Below are positions 1 to 9,361 of a stretch of 64,000 bases of DNA, piece after piece. The position numbers were made by a program, and so were the translations under genes. Below the pieces are notes generated by a model. It searched no databases. It was given only the letters and a program-made list of their open reading frames with translations, and was not told the DNA's origin. Source of the DNA: Bacteroidales bacterium Phil12. GTDB lineage: Bacteria; Bacteroidota; Bacteroidia; Bacteroidales; P3. Location of the stretch: positions 186,001-250,000 of the forward strand of contig NWBO01000158.1 of NCBI GenBank assembly GCA_002633275.1, in the 5' to 3' direction. Within the stretch, counting starts at the first letter, position 1, and every line of letters begins with the position of its first letter.

Positions 1-894
1 TGTGTAACACAAAAGAAATATGATGCTTTATCGCAAGAAAATCAACGTAACAGCAAAAAACTTTCCGATTGTATGAAAGAAAATGCTGCCAATACCGAAA
101 AATTGGAGCAATTACTCCAAGAAAACTCTTCATTAAAACACGAAAGCAAACAAGATGACAAAACCAACAAAGCCAAAATCGAAACTTTGGAAAAAGAAAA
201 CACTGATTTGAAAACTCAATTAAATGAAGCAAATAAAAAAGTCAGCGAAATATATAATGATAAGAGCGAACATTTGACTGAATTGAGCGATGCTTTATAT
301 AAAAGAGAATTAGAACTTAATGCAAAGGAGCATACCTTGGATAGTCTGCAAAATGAGTTTGAAGAAAACCAAAGGCAGATGAAAGAAATGAAAGCCCAAT
401 TGGCAAGTAAAGATGCTCAGTTGAAGAAAATCCAAAACACATTAAAAGATGCTCTTTTAGGCTTTACGGACAAAGGTCTTACGATAGAGACAAAGAACGG
501 AAAAGTATATGTCCTTATGGAAGAGAAACTATTGTTTGAAAGTGGGAAATGGGACGTAAGCAACGAGGGTAAGAAAGCCTTGAAAGAGATTGCAAGTGTT
601 TTGGAAAAAAATACCGATATAGATGTTATGGTTGAAGGACACACGGACAACGTGCCACTTGTGGGCAAAAATCAAATTAAAGACAACTGGGATTTATCGG
701 TTATGCGTGCCACATCTATAACAAAAATCCTTTTGGAGAATAAAAAGGTTAATCCAAATCGTGTTATCCCTTGCGGAAGGGGTGAATATGCTCCACAGAC
801 GAATAACAAAACTGCCGAAAATCGTGCAAAAAATCGTCGTAGTGAAATAATCCTTTCTCCAAAAGTTAATGAATTATTGGAAATCATTAAATAA
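1..894 (+). CDS. OmpA-domain lipoprotein, 5' end cut by window
   Basis: The reading frame is open from base 1, so the start lies outside the window. The first codons read C-V-T-Q-K-K-Y, and the leading Cys may be the lipobox cysteine of a lipoprotein. An ATG at 73 is internal to this frame. Residues up to about 150 form a long charged coiled coil rich in Lys, Glu and Asn. The last 110 residues are an OmpA/MotB peptidoglycan-binding domain: VEGHTDNVP, a NWDLSVMRA segment and a closing NRRSEI motif. The likely role is tethering the outer membrane to peptidoglycan. The gene converges on gyrB, and a perfect hairpin lies between them. The family is clear; the exact member is not. Confidence 0.85.
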   Translation, partial: CVTQKKYDALSQENQRNSKKLSDCMKENAANTEKLEQLLQENSSLKHESKQDDKTNKAKIETLEKENTDLKTQLNEANKKVSEIYNDKSEHLTELSDALYKRELELNAKEHTLDSLQNEFEENQRQMKEMKAQLASKDAQLKKIQNTLKDALLGFTDKGLTIETKNGKVYVLMEEKLLFESGKWDVSNEGKKALKEIASVLEKNTDIDVMVEGHTDNVPLVGKNQIKDNWDLSVMRATSITKILLENKKVNPNRVIPCGRGEYAPQTNNKTAENRAKNRRSEIILSPKVNELLEIIK

Positions 895-1016
895 ACGTTT
901 TTACATATAGCGTTCAATATTATACATATAATATGAAAACTATATATAACAACATCTAAAATTATAAATATAATGTCTGATACTTAAAATTAATGAAAAA
1001 ATTTCCTTAATAAACG

Positions 1017-1056
1017 AAACACGGTTGAAACATTTAATTAAGTTTCAACCGTGTTT
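1017..1056. terminator. Bidirectional terminator hairpin between ompA-like gene and gyrB
   Basis: A perfect 15-bp inverted repeat (AAACACGGTTGAAAC at 1017-1031, complement at 1042-1056) has a 10-nt A/T loop. It lies between two convergent genes and ends in T-rich sequence on both sides. Confidence 0.75.
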
Positions 1057-1066
1057 AATATTATCC

Positions 1067-1108
1067 CATTAGTTATTAACACTAAAACAGCAGTGTTTAA
1101 CACTAATA
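1067..1108. repeat. 21-bp unit array, 2 units
   Basis: Two adjacent 21-bp units with cores TTAGTTATTAACACTAA and CAGTGTTTAACACTAA belong to the dispersed repeat family described in the findings. They lie next to the gyrB terminator and downstream of both convergent genes. Confidence 0.8.
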
Positions 1109-1121
1109 TCGCAAAAAGTGA

Positions 1122-3065
1122 TTATGCGTCAATATTTGCATATTTGGCATTGGTTTCAATAAAATCTCTTCTTGGAGCAACATCATCGCCCATAAGCATT
1201 GAGAAAATTCTGTCGGCTTCTGCCGCATCGTTAATAGCGACATGTCTTAACAATCTCTTGGAAGGGTCCATTGTCGTTGTCCAAAGTTGATCCTCACTCA
1301 TCTCTCCCAAACCTTTGTAACGCTGAACCTCTACTCCATCGCTACCGCCTAACTCTGCTATGATAGCCATACGCTCCTCGTCCGTCCAACAATATTTTTG
1401 GAAGGTCTTTCCTTTCTTTATCAAATACAATGGCGGCGTTGCTATATACACATGACCTGCGTCGATAAGTTCTCGCATATAACGGAAAAAGAATGTAAGA
1501 ATCAATGTAGCAATATGAGCACCATCAACATCGGCATCGGTCATAATGATAACCTTGTGATAACGCAATTTGTCCATATTTAATGCCTTTGTATCGTCAG
1601 GAGTACCTATTGAGACGCCTAATGCAGTGTAAATATTTTTGATAGATTCTGCGTCCAAAACTCTATGCTGCATTGCTTTTTCAACATTAAGAATTTTTCC
1701 TCTCAATGGTAAAATGGCTTGGTGTTCTCTATCTCTACCTTGCTTTGCTGTACCGCCTGCACTATCTCCCTCAACTATGAACAATTCACATTCTGTTGGG
1801 TCGTTGCTTGAACAATCCGCCAACTTGCCCGGTAGTCCAGCAACACCAAGAATGGTCTGTCTTTGAACCAAATCTCTTGCCTTTCTTGCAGCGTGTCTTG
1901 CCGTTGCAGCCAATATAACTTTATCGACAATGGCTTTGGCTTCTTTCGGATGTTCTTCCAAATAATCGTTAAGTTTATCTGAAATCATTTGACTTACAGC
2001 CGACACCACTTCGCTGTTACCAAGTTTCGTTTTTGTCTGACCCTCAAACTGAGGTTCTGCAACCTTTACAGATATTACTGCCGTCAGACCCTCACGAAAG
2101 TCATCGCCCGAAATATCAAATTTAAGTTTTTCAAGCATTTTTTCTTTCTCGGCATACGCTTTCAAAGTACGCGTCATACCTTGGCGGAAACCCTGCAAAT
2201 GAGTACCACCTTCGTGAGTATTGATATTATTTACGTAGGAATGCAAATTTTCCGTGAATGTGGTGTTGTATTGCATCGCAATCTCAACCGGAATACCATT
2301 CTTCTCGCCCTCTATACATATAGGCTCAGGCGTAATCTTTTCCCGAGAAGCGTCCAAATACTCCAAGAAATCTTTTAAGCCGTTGGCCGAATAAAATTTA
2401 TCCTCCCTATAATTACCGTCCTCGTCTTTCTCTCGCAAATCCTTAATACACAAATTAAGACCTTTATTCAAAAAAGCCAATTCCCGAAGTCTCGCACTCA
2501 AAGTATCGTAACTATAAACTGTTGTAGTGAATATCTCGTCGTCAGGAGTAAATTCCACTGTCGTACCACGCTTGTCGGTTTCTCCTATCTGCCTTACAGC
2601 ATACAAAGGATGTCCTTGATGATATTCTTGTTCGTAAATATGTCCGTCTCTATATACCGTTACGCGAGTATGTTTGCTAAGAGCATTGACACAAGACACT
2701 CCCACACCGTGCAAACCTCCTGAAACTTTATAAGAACCCTTATCGAATTTACCACCTGCGTGCAAAACCGTCATAACAACTTCTAACGCACTGCGATGTT
2801 CCTTTTCGTGCATATCCACAGGGATTCCTCGACCGTTATCTTCCACACGAATGGAGTTGTCTTCAAGAATTGTAACGTTTATATCTGTGCAATAACCTGC
2901 CAAAGCCTCATCAATAGAGTTATCTACCACCTCATAAACCAAATGATGCAATCCATTGGTATTAACATCACCTATATACATTGCAGGACGCTTCCTTACC
3001 GCTTCCAAACCTTCCAACACATTGATATTGGCAGCTGTATAATTGCCTTGATTAGTATTTTCCAT
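1122..3065 (-). CDS. gyrB: DNA gyrase subunit B
   Basis: This 647-residue protein is the ATPase subunit of gyrase, which introduces negative supercoils with GyrA. The GHKL ATPase domain shows EVVDNSIDEA near residue 45, DNGRGIPV near 80 and GLHGVGVSCVNAL near 115-130. The TOPRIM domain starts with ECELFIVEGDSAGG, contains the DADVDGAHI metal site, and is followed by the C-terminal QRYKGLGEMS motif. The length fits Bacteroidetes GyrB, which lacks the extra domain of the enterobacterial enzyme. GyrB is preferred over ParE because of its overall fit, but the two are close paralogues. A good promoter lies just upstream, and the gene appears monocistronic. Confidence 0.95.
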   Translation of the reverse strand: MENTNQGNYTAANINVLEGLEAVRKRPAMYIGDVNTNGLHHLVYEVVDNSIDEALAGYCTDINVTILEDNSIRVEDNGRGIPVDMHEKEHRSALEVVMTVLHAGGKFDKGSYKVSGGLHGVGVSCVNALSKHTRVTVYRDGHIYEQEYHQGHPLYAVRQIGETDKRGTTVEFTPDDEIFTTTVYSYDTLSARLRELAFLNKGLNLCIKDLREKDEDGNYREDKFYSANGLKDFLEYLDASREKITPEPICIEGEKNGIPVEIAMQYNTTFTENLHSYVNNINTHEGGTHLQGFRQGMTRTLKAYAEKEKMLEKLKFDISGDDFREGLTAVISVKVAEPQFEGQTKTKLGNSEVVSAVSQMISDKLNDYLEEHPKEAKAIVDKVILAATARHAARKARDLVQRQTILGVAGLPGKLADCSSNDPTECELFIVEGDSAGGTAKQGRDREHQAILPLRGKILNVEKAMQHRVLDAESIKNIYTALGVSIGTPDDTKALNMDKLRYHKVIIMTDADVDGAHIATLILTFFFRYMRELIDAGHVYIATPPLYLIKKGKTFQKYCWTDEERMAIIAELGGSDGVEVQRYKGLGEMSEDQLWTTTMDPSKRLLRHVAINDAAEADRIFSMLMGDDVAPRRDFIETNAKYANIDA

Positions 3066-3089
3066 TAGTTTTTATCTTAAAAATCTTTG

Positions 3090-3120
3090 CAAAATTACAA
3101 AAAATTTCTCTAACTGCAAA
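3090..3120 (-). promoter_or_regulatory. gyrB promoter
   Basis: Read on the minus strand, TTTG (3120-3117) and TAATTTTG (3097-3090) are separated by 19 nt, matching the Bacteroidetes primary sigma consensus. The -7 element is about 25 nt upstream of the gyrB start codon. Confidence 0.7.
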
Positions 3121-3210
3121 ATCTTTTTTCTACAACAGCAAGTTTATGTTTTTCTATGTTTTGTTATTTTTCTTTTCACAGCATTTATCCTTTTGTTATG
3201 TGTAATCAGA

Positions 3211-3294
3211 AAAATAATGTTAAACACTAATAAAATAGTATTTAACACCAATAAAATAGTGTTAGACACCAATTGAACGGTATTAAATACCTCT
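3211..3294. repeat. 21-bp unit array, 4 units
   Basis: Four consecutive 21-bp units start with AAAATAATGTTAAACACTAA and become more divergent toward 3294. They lie upstream of the gyrB promoter and downstream of the calycin/TonB operon. Reading through the array on the minus strand gives a heptapeptide-repeat ORF (3144-3356), which I treat as non-genic. Confidence 0.85.
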
Positions 3295-3312
3295 TTTTTC
3301 TCAAATATATTA

Positions 3313-3353
3313 CAATAAAAAAAGTTGCACCCACGAATAACCGCACGTGCAAC
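3313..3353 (-). terminator. Rho-independent terminator of the calycin/TonB operon
   Basis: Read on the minus strand, GTTGCAC (3353-3347) pairs with GTGCAAC (3330-3324) and is followed directly by a run of seven T. It lies 25 nt past the stop codon of the last operon gene. Confidence 0.75.
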
Positions 3354-3377
3354 CAATCAAATACATTCTAATAATTG

Positions 3378-3851
3378 TTAATACTTAAATCTTATTCCGT
3401 CATAATGAATACTGATACTCATAGTATCTTGATATTTACCATTTATATCCAAAACCAAACCTGATTTTGTTGCTCTTCCTGTCAAGGTCTCTATCGGAAA
3501 GATATTTAACATATCTCTATCTCCAATCTCTATCTCCGGATTAAGATTTGCTCCTGTAAGAATAGTGTCGCCGTTTTCAACTGAGAATTTCACGCCTTTA
3601 ATAGTCATATCCATTGTTACCGGCATTTTGTCAGAAAAACTAACATCGTCTATCTCTATTGTACAACCCGATGTTGCATCTGTGTATTCCGTTTCCACTT
3701 TAATATTGTTCATAGTAAAAGCACCGTTATTTACGGTAACCGTTCCCTTAAAGTCTGATTCGTTTCTATCGTCGTGTTTGTCATCGTCATCACAAGACAA
3801 AAACATCAAAGGCACTGCCGCCATAATTAAGATTTTTTTCCAATTTTTCAT
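3378..3851 (-). CDS. Calycin-like lipoprotein
   Basis: The predicted 157-residue lipoprotein starts with a signal peptide ending in the lipobox PLMFLSC, followed by an Asp-rich linker. The body is rich in short beta strands and carries the shared motif VSFSDKMPVTMDMTIKGV, which has counterparts in the next two genes (VSFSQAMPLIKDV and VSRAIPMKFDLDIKGL). This resembles the Bacteroidetes calycin-like lipoprotein family (lipocalin-type barrels). The ATG at 3851 is preferred because the longer frame would need a TTG. It is the last gene of a five-gene operon with a TonB receptor. The ligand is unknown. Confidence 0.7.
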   Translation of the reverse strand: MKNWKKILIMAAVPLMFLSCDDDDKHDDRNESDFKGTVTVNNGAFTMNNIKVETEYTDATSGCTIEIDDVSFSDKMPVTMDMTIKGVKFSVENGDTILTGANLNPEIEIGDRDMLNIFPIETLTGRATKSGLVLDINGKYQDTMSISIHYDGIRFKY

Positions 3852-3899
3852 ATTATTCAATTGTTTTTATGGTTTATAAATAAGTGTATTTGATTTCAA

Positions 3900-4304
3900 C
3901 TAAATTTTCTTTCCTTCGTAGGATATTTTTTTCTTTCCAAGAAATGTTTTGAATTGAAAAGTATCGCCGCACTTTACTGCATTAAAATGCATAAGTTTAT
4001 ATTTGTCCATAGCCTTGTTGTCAAGATACGGAGTAAGATTATTACCCGAAATATAAACTTTATCATCTTGAACAAGGCGACTTAAACCTTTTATATCCAA
4101 ATCAAATTTCATTGGTATCGCTCTTGAAACTTTCGCTTTGTAAATAGTCCCGTTGGCTTTGTTGTTATTCTCCACAACCTGAACAACAACATCTTTTTGG
4201 GTGTAACTTTCAGTTACCAAAGTACCTTTATACCTCGTTGTCTGTGCAAAACCCACAAAATTTCCAAACAAACATACCAAGACTACAAACAAAGTTTTTT
4301 TCAT
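3900..4304 (-). CDS. Small secreted calycin-like protein
   Basis: This 134-residue protein has a classical signal peptide ending near residue 20 (GNFVGFAQ) and no lipobox cysteine, unlike its two neighbours, so it is probably periplasmic or released. It shares the pattern of a beta-strand pair, then AIPMKFDLDIKGL, then YISGNNLTPYLDN with the flanking lipoproteins, which suggests local duplication followed by divergence. It is the fourth gene of the operon, 15 nt downstream of the previous gene. Confidence 0.65.
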   Translation of the reverse strand: MKKTLFVVLVCLFGNFVGFAQTTRYKGTLVTESYTQKDVVVQVVENNNKANGTIYKAKVSRAIPMKFDLDIKGLSRLVQDDKVYISGNNLTPYLDNKAMDKYKLMHFNAVKCGDTFQFKTFLGKKKISYEGKKI

Positions 4305-4319
4305 ATCGTTAATATTTTT

Positions 4320-4808
4320 TTACTTCCTTTTACCATAATAATTCACAGCGTTTAATCCGCCTTGTGAATCCTTTCCTCCATTGGAGGTAAATGTCAAGGA
4401 ATCTTTATTTACTTTTGCCTTAAAATCATATAAGGTCATAAAATCTATCGGCGCATTATTCCAATAAGGCACTATCTTCTCAGCAGAATACAATGTATCA
4501 CCATTATCCACCGAACGATTTTGTATCGCCAATTGAACATCTTTTATCAACGGCATCGCCTGTGAAAACGACACTTCTTTTATATCAAAGACATATAGTT
4601 TCAAACTATCGGAGTAACCAATACGAAGTTCAACATTTTCCTGTTTATAACCATTTGCGACTTCCAATGTTCCTATGAAATCATAGGTTATCTCAGTATC
4701 TATCGGTTTTTTAGACTCTGTGTTTTCGCTATCATCATTATCGCAAGCGGCAAAACACATGGTTGAAGCAACAACCATAGTTGCAAGAATTTTTTTAGCG
4801 TTCTTCAT
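4320..4808 (-). CDS. Calycin-like lipoprotein
   Basis: The predicted 162-residue lipoprotein has a signal peptide with lipobox MCFAAC and an acidic linker (DNDDSENTES) that resembles the surface-export signal seen in many Bacteroidetes lipoproteins. The body contains the family motif VSFSQAMPLIKDV and a later NNAPIDFMTLYDF, which parallels NKAMDKYKLMHF in its neighbour. It sits directly after the TonB receptor gene, so it may be a surface ligand-capture partner of that receptor (inference). Confidence 0.7.
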   Translation of the reverse strand: MKNAKKILATMVVASTMCFAACDNDDSENTESKKPIDTEITYDFIGTLEVANGYKQENVELRIGYSDSLKLYVFDIKEVSFSQAMPLIKDVQLAIQNRSVDNGDTLYSAEKIVPYWNNAPIDFMTLYDFKAKVNKDSLTFTSNGGKDSQGGLNAVNYYGKRK

Positions 4809-4836
4809 TTTTTCTTTCGTTTTTGGTTATTAAATG

Positions 4837-7107
4837 TTACAAACTAATTTTCATTGTTACCCCAAATGTAAATGGTTTTGCCATTTGCACAAAATTGTGT
4901 CCGCTTGACAGGAAATAAAACGTATTGTACTTAGTGTTTAGTATATTTCTTGCCCAAAAACTAACGGAATAATGATTTCGTCTTAGGGTTATATCGCACG
5001 ATAATAAGTTGTAAAAACTTTGTTTTATGGTATTCGTGCTATTGTAATAAATATCTCCGATACCGGAATATGTTACCGCAAAATTAACATTATCCAAATA
5101 TTTTTTATCAACTCTTAAAAGATAATCCATCATAACACAAAGCGTGTTCAAAGGGTAATATGTCAGATATTTATCTTTATAATCGGCTTTACCGTCATCA
5201 TATTTTATGAACTTAGCATTTGTGTAGCCATAATTTGCAACAAAAGTAAAATCTTTGATATATGCCGTTAAAGAAATCTCTCCACCAAAAGAGCGGCTTT
5301 GTGCAGCGTTAGTCATCATTCTACCTGTTGTCTGAGGATTTAGAAATACGGTTATCTGCTGATTTGATACATCTATATAGAACAGACTTGCAGATAACGA
5401 CAATTTATTATTGAACAATGCCACATTACATCCTATTTCGTAATTCCATATATATTGAGGTTTGTAGTTTATTATTTCGTCTTTATCGTACATTGCGTAA
5501 ATATCTTCCATTGCCGAGCCGGGCTTTGGTTTAATATTCATATCGGCAATCAAGTCTTGCATCATTTGATTACGAATAATGTCGGCAAACATAGCTGTAT
5601 TGTATCCACCGGTCATATATCCTCTGCTGATGCCGGCATATATGTTACCTTTTTTCAATGAATAATTGATAGCGAATTTAGGAAGAACTTGTAGGTATGT
5701 TTTATTGCTCTTGCCCTTGAACTTAGTCAATATCTCTTTCCAATCAGCTATGTAAGGCACCCAACGATAATTTATTTTGGCTTGTGATAAATAATCTAAA
5801 CCGACATTCTCACAATCTATTCTGAGCCCAAATACAAAATTAAATCGTTTCACTTGGTAATCCATTTGAGCATACGCAGCACCGCCAAGTCTTGGGTATT
5901 TGAAATTGCTTTCAACAGTCATTTCTTTTTCCTTAAACTCTATATCCGAATTAAATCCTGCGGAATGAATACCATTATTGGCATTAGCCAAAATAAGACT
6001 ATCTATACCGTCTTTTTTGAATTTCACAGGGGCGTCCATATTCAAATATTTATAAAATGCAAACGCTCCGACAATCCAATTCCATTTATCGTTTTTGTTA
6101 TTATCCTTAAAAATTATCTCTTGCGAAATGGCATAATCATGTTGTTTCTGCGTCATATTGAAGTAATCCAATGCCGTAAAATCATTATCCAATTGAAGTT
6201 TGTCGAAATTAAATTGAAACGAAGTCAGTGATTGAAACGAATACACGTCATTATGATAGTTGTAAGAAGTGTTATTCATTAAAAACAATCGGTCATAACC
6301 GGAGAAATCATTATAATTGACGTCCTGTGTCGTGCCATTCAAAGTATCAAACAACGCATAAGGATAGCCTCCTTGATGAATATACGAAACATAAGTGGAA
6401 TTTTTGGCTTGAACATCATATTTGCTATACTCCCAAATAAATCGCATATTCAAACTTTTCGCCCAATCTACTTTGGAATTATTATATTTGTTTTCAAAAT
6501 ATCCGTCCGTAGAAGTATAATCCGCTCCGACCATATAAGCCGGATGTTTTTTGATTTTGTCGTAATATGCTGCCGAAATATTGAATGTATTGGCGTTTGC
6601 ATACCCCAAAGAGCCTTTGAAACCTTGATAATTCATCGGAGAAAGTGTATTCAATGCAATAACGCCTGCCATTGTATTCATACCGAACATAAGACTTTGA
6701 GCCCCTTTGAATATATCCACCCTTGCAAAATCAAAATAAGAAAAATCAAAAGCATTTTTGTTCAATAGCATCACACCGTCCAAGCATAAACCAACAGAAG
6801 AATTATCTATTCTTGACCCTAAACCTCTCAGGTATATACTGCTTGTAACTTTTGAACCATAATCAGGAATGAAAAGCGTAGGAGTTGCGGACGAGAAATC
6901 TTTGAAATCTTTTACGTTTCTATTATTCAAAAACTTTTGGTTGTATGAACTGACTTGCGAAGTCTGTTTATTGTCCGTTTTTATGGAAATCGGCTCGCAT
7001 ATCTTTATTTCTTCTATTGTTATTGTGTCCATATTTTGTGCTTGCGATGCAATAGAAAACAGATTTATCATTACAAACATTATAATATACAGCCTTGCTA
7101 CTTTCAT
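4837..7107 (-). CDS. TonB-dependent outer-membrane receptor
   Basis: This 756-residue protein has a signal peptide (to about residue 24, IASQAQ). A plug domain spans roughly residues 50-165 (PTLFIPDYGSKVTSSIYLRG, IDNSSVGLCLDGV, FKGAQSLMFGMNTMAGVI), followed by a long beta barrel ending in FTFGVTMKISL. The N-terminal carboxypeptidase-regulatory domain of SusC proteins is absent and no SusD partner is present, so this is more like a siderophore, heme or vitamin receptor than a glycan receptor. Upstream in the operon is a polytopic membrane protein; downstream are three calycin-like proteins. The substrate cannot be read from the sequence. Confidence 0.85.
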   Translation of the reverse strand: MKVARLYIIMFVMINLFSIASQAQNMDTITIEEIKICEPISIKTDNKQTSQVSSYNQKFLNNRNVKDFKDFSSATPTLFIPDYGSKVTSSIYLRGLGSRIDNSSVGLCLDGVMLLNKNAFDFSYFDFARVDIFKGAQSLMFGMNTMAGVIALNTLSPMNYQGFKGSLGYANANTFNISAAYYDKIKKHPAYMVGADYTSTDGYFENKYNNSKVDWAKSLNMRFIWEYSKYDVQAKNSTYVSYIHQGGYPYALFDTLNGTTQDVNYNDFSGYDRLFLMNNTSYNYHNDVYSFQSLTSFQFNFDKLQLDNDFTALDYFNMTQKQHDYAISQEIIFKDNNKNDKWNWIVGAFAFYKYLNMDAPVKFKKDGIDSLILANANNGIHSAGFNSDIEFKEKEMTVESNFKYPRLGGAAYAQMDYQVKRFNFVFGLRIDCENVGLDYLSQAKINYRWVPYIADWKEILTKFKGKSNKTYLQVLPKFAINYSLKKGNIYAGISRGYMTGGYNTAMFADIIRNQMMQDLIADMNIKPKPGSAMEDIYAMYDKDEIINYKPQYIWNYEIGCNVALFNNKLSLSASLFYIDVSNQQITVFLNPQTTGRMMTNAAQSRSFGGEISLTAYIKDFTFVANYGYTNAKFIKYDDGKADYKDKYLTYYPLNTLCVMMDYLLRVDKKYLDNVNFAVTYSGIGDIYYNSTNTIKQSFYNLLSCDITLRRNHYSVSFWARNILNTKYNTFYFLSSGHNFVQMAKPFTFGVTMKISL

Positions 7108-7213
7108 CTTCTGACAACAAATTTTCTTTCTAAGTTAAAAATTCAATCTTATTTATTCTTATTATTTCAAAAACAATATTTCTTTTAGCGTTATATAAAC
7201 GTTTTACATTTTT

Positions 7214-8161
7214 CTATATTTTGGTTCTTTTCTTCTTTAACACTATTCCATTGATTATAATAATTGCTGCAACGATTATAAAACTTATCAAAATGCTCAA
7301 CATTTCGGTCTTATGAGCCATTGGTTCTATCCATATTTCTTTAACCAAACCTCTTCTTATAAATACTTCCACACCTGTCCAAAGTACTATAACGGTTGCT
7401 ATTGCCATACGTATATTGTAGCCCCATGCAGATATTTTCAGTTGTTTTTTGAAAATAAACACAGACCCGACCAAACATACTATGGCTATAAAAAATATTA
7501 TAGGATTTCTATCGCCCACAAATTTGGGGTCATAACAAAACATCAAAAGCAGATAACAACTCCACATCATAACATTAAGTTCCATACAAGTTACAATAGA
7601 AGTATGATGCGTCATAGGTTTAAGAACAATCGCATCTTTTATTTTGCCAAACAATACTCTTTGGCACCACATAAGAAAATCACAACCGCTTTTTATTGAG
7701 AATATATAAATAAGCATAAACAATATCCAGAAACCGAATGTTGCAGGCATCATAACATATTCAGGTTTGGAAAAAACGAACGCCTCTCCTATTTGTTTGG
7801 CATTTTGAGCCAATTGCTCCGCTTGTTCAAGGGGAATTATACTGCCATTTGCCGTCATAGCCATAGTATTGAAACGTCTTGCATAGTAATGCAATCCAAA
7901 CTCAATCCAACCTGTCCAGATAAACAATCCGCCGAATAATCCCGCCAAAGTTTGTTTGGTATCTCCTTTTGCAAATACTCCAAAAATAGCAAGTGCAAGT
8001 CCGACAGCACCCATAATAAAAGCCAAAGTATATAAGTGTCCTCCTGTCAGATGTTCCATAATAATCATAAGAGCATGTCCAAGCGGCATTAGAAACAATA
8101 CCAACAAAAACGCAACAATTGATTTTATCCAATAATTTTTAGTTCCCTTTGTGTTTTTCAT
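7214..8161 (-). CDS. Polytopic inner-membrane protein of TonB locus
   Basis: This 315-residue protein has about eight predicted transmembrane helices, near residues 14-35, 42-63, 69-87, 140-158, 195-211, 221-238, 250-267 and 287-307. I do not recognise the family. Histidines lie in or next to membrane segments (GHALMIIMEHLTGGH, FGLHYYARR, PMTHHTS), which could suit metal or heme handling, but this is only suggestive. It is the first gene of the operon, with a good promoter 28 nt upstream, and it precedes the TonB receptor by about 100 nt. It may be the inner-membrane step of the same uptake route. Confidence 0.6.
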   Translation of the reverse strand: MKNTKGTKNYWIKSIVAFLLVLFLMPLGHALMIIMEHLTGGHLYTLAFIMGAVGLALAIFGVFAKGDTKQTLAGLFGGLFIWTGWIEFGLHYYARRFNTMAMTANGSIIPLEQAEQLAQNAKQIGEAFVFSKPEYVMMPATFGFWILFMLIYIFSIKSGCDFLMWCQRVLFGKIKDAIVLKPMTHHTSIVTCMELNVMMWSCYLLLMFCYDPKFVGDRNPIIFFIAIVCLVGSVFIFKKQLKISAWGYNIRMAIATVIVLWTGVEVFIRRGLVKEIWIEPMAHKTEMLSILISFIIVAAIIIINGIVLKKKRTKI

Positions 8162-8188
8162 ATTATTCTATGTTTTGATTTCGATTTG

Positions 8189-8219
8189 CAAAATTACAAT
8201 CATACAAATTTCCCCACAA
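8189..8219 (-). promoter_or_regulatory. Promoter of the TonB/calycin operon
   Basis: On the minus strand, TTG (8219-8217) and TAATTTTG (8196-8189) are separated by 20 nt, with the -7 element 28 nt before the start codon. Confidence 0.7.
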
Positions 8220-8506
8220 TACCCGAAAATGAGTATTTTTTTGTTGCAACAACATATTGTTTGCAGCGATATGGATTTGCTGAAAAACCATAAAAATGTT
8301 TTCATATCGCTTAACAATTTTATTTTAGATTTTCAACGGTTGGGTACAACCATTTGAGGAATAACCATTTAACGGAGTATTTGAGAAACAGTGGTAACGG
8401 TTTGGAAACCGTGCTATTTTCAGCGATTTACGGTACTATGCTGTCAAATAACTCTTTATAGCCCACAAAGATAGAAAATATTTATGAAATAGCATTTGAT
8501 ACAATA
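8220..8506. other. Intergenic stretch between TonB operon and PLD gene
   Basis: No gene is visible here. There are two tiny perfect hairpins: GGTTG/CAACC at 8338-8351 and ACGGTTT/AAACCGT at 8397-8412, with 2- to 4-nt loops. Neither has a clear T run. They may mark the 3' end of the minus-strand PLD transcript. Confidence 0.4.
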
Positions 8507-9328
8507 CTATTTTTCAAATGGTACTGAATCTTTCAACAGTTCTCTAAATCTTAGCGAATATTTAGTAGCCAACTCTAAGTCTCCTAATGTAACAGTTATA
8601 TCTTCATCATTTTTCATTTCCGCATTTGTACTCCAATTGTAAGAGCCATGCAAGACAACTTGATTGTCTATAACACAAAATTTATGATGCATTTTACCGC
8701 CACCCTTACCTCTTTTTTCAAATACATTCATGTTTGTATCAGGAAAATATCTATGATTTGTATAGTCTTCGGTAAGAAGTATTTTAACGTCTACACCAGA
8801 ATTGTGAAGTTCTTGCAATTTTGATATTAAAGTATTGTTGGTTATCCATGCAACAGCTACTAACACTGATACTTTTGCATTATTAAGTGCAGCAAGTATG
8901 TCATGTTGTATTCTATTAAACTTAGCGTCATTGATGATAATATTATTATTGTTTTTTATTCCACCGATAATATTATATACGCCATTTCTTTCACTTAAAC
9001 TATATCCATCATTAACAATGATTTTTCGTATTTCATCAGAACATACCTGAGGGTTAGGACTTTCATTTATGACAGTTTCCAATATGGTTCTTAATTCTGT
9101 TTTTCCATTCAATTCTCTCATATGATGAATTGTGAATTCCTTACGAGATGGCCTTTGCCCATTCTTTTTACCTATTGAAGGCAGGCCTTCATCGTCATAG
9201 ACTTCTCTGTATCCACCATATTTATTAAATAGAAATACCAACTCCTTGCCTTTTCTGTATATAGAACAAGGATTATCTCCATCAACGAGAACATATAGCT
9301 CTTGTATTGATAACTCTGAAATTTTCAT
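8507..9328 (-). CDS. PLD-like (HKD) nuclease with N-terminal accessory domain
   Basis: This protein has 273 residues. The C-terminal half (about 135-265) is a phospholipase-D-type domain with one HKD motif (His214, Lys216, Asp221 in MHHKFCVID) followed by GSYNWS, the arrangement of the Nuc/bfiI-like nucleases, which act as dimers. The first 90 residues form a separate domain (YRKGKELVFLFNKYGGYREV and IHHMRELNGKTELRTILE) that resembles N-terminal modules I associate with phage-defence proteins; this link is from memory and unverified. There is no signal peptide, so it is cytoplasmic. It lies next to a WG-repeat gene in what looks like an accessory spot. Confidence 0.7.
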   Translation of the reverse strand: MKISELSIQELYVLVDGDNPCSIYRKGKELVFLFNKYGGYREVYDDEGLPSIGKKNGQRPSRKEFTIHHMRELNGKTELRTILETVINESPNPQVCSDEIRKIIVNDGYSLSERNGVYNIIGGIKNNNNIIINDAKFNRIQHDILAALNNAKVSVLVAVAWITNNTLISKLQELHNSGVDVKILLTEDYTNHRYFPDTNMNVFEKRGKGGGKMHHKFCVIDNQVVLHGSYNWSTNAEMKNDEDITVTLGDLELATKYSLRFRELLKDSVPFEK

Positions 9329-9361
9329 AATTACACGATTTGAATCTAAGTAAAAACGATA

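Noticed and set aside
3144-3356. 70-codon minus-strand ORF with VLNTILL-type repeats.
   Set aside because: It is a translation of the 21-bp repeat array and the operon terminator, with no promoter, start context or protein-like composition outside the repeats.
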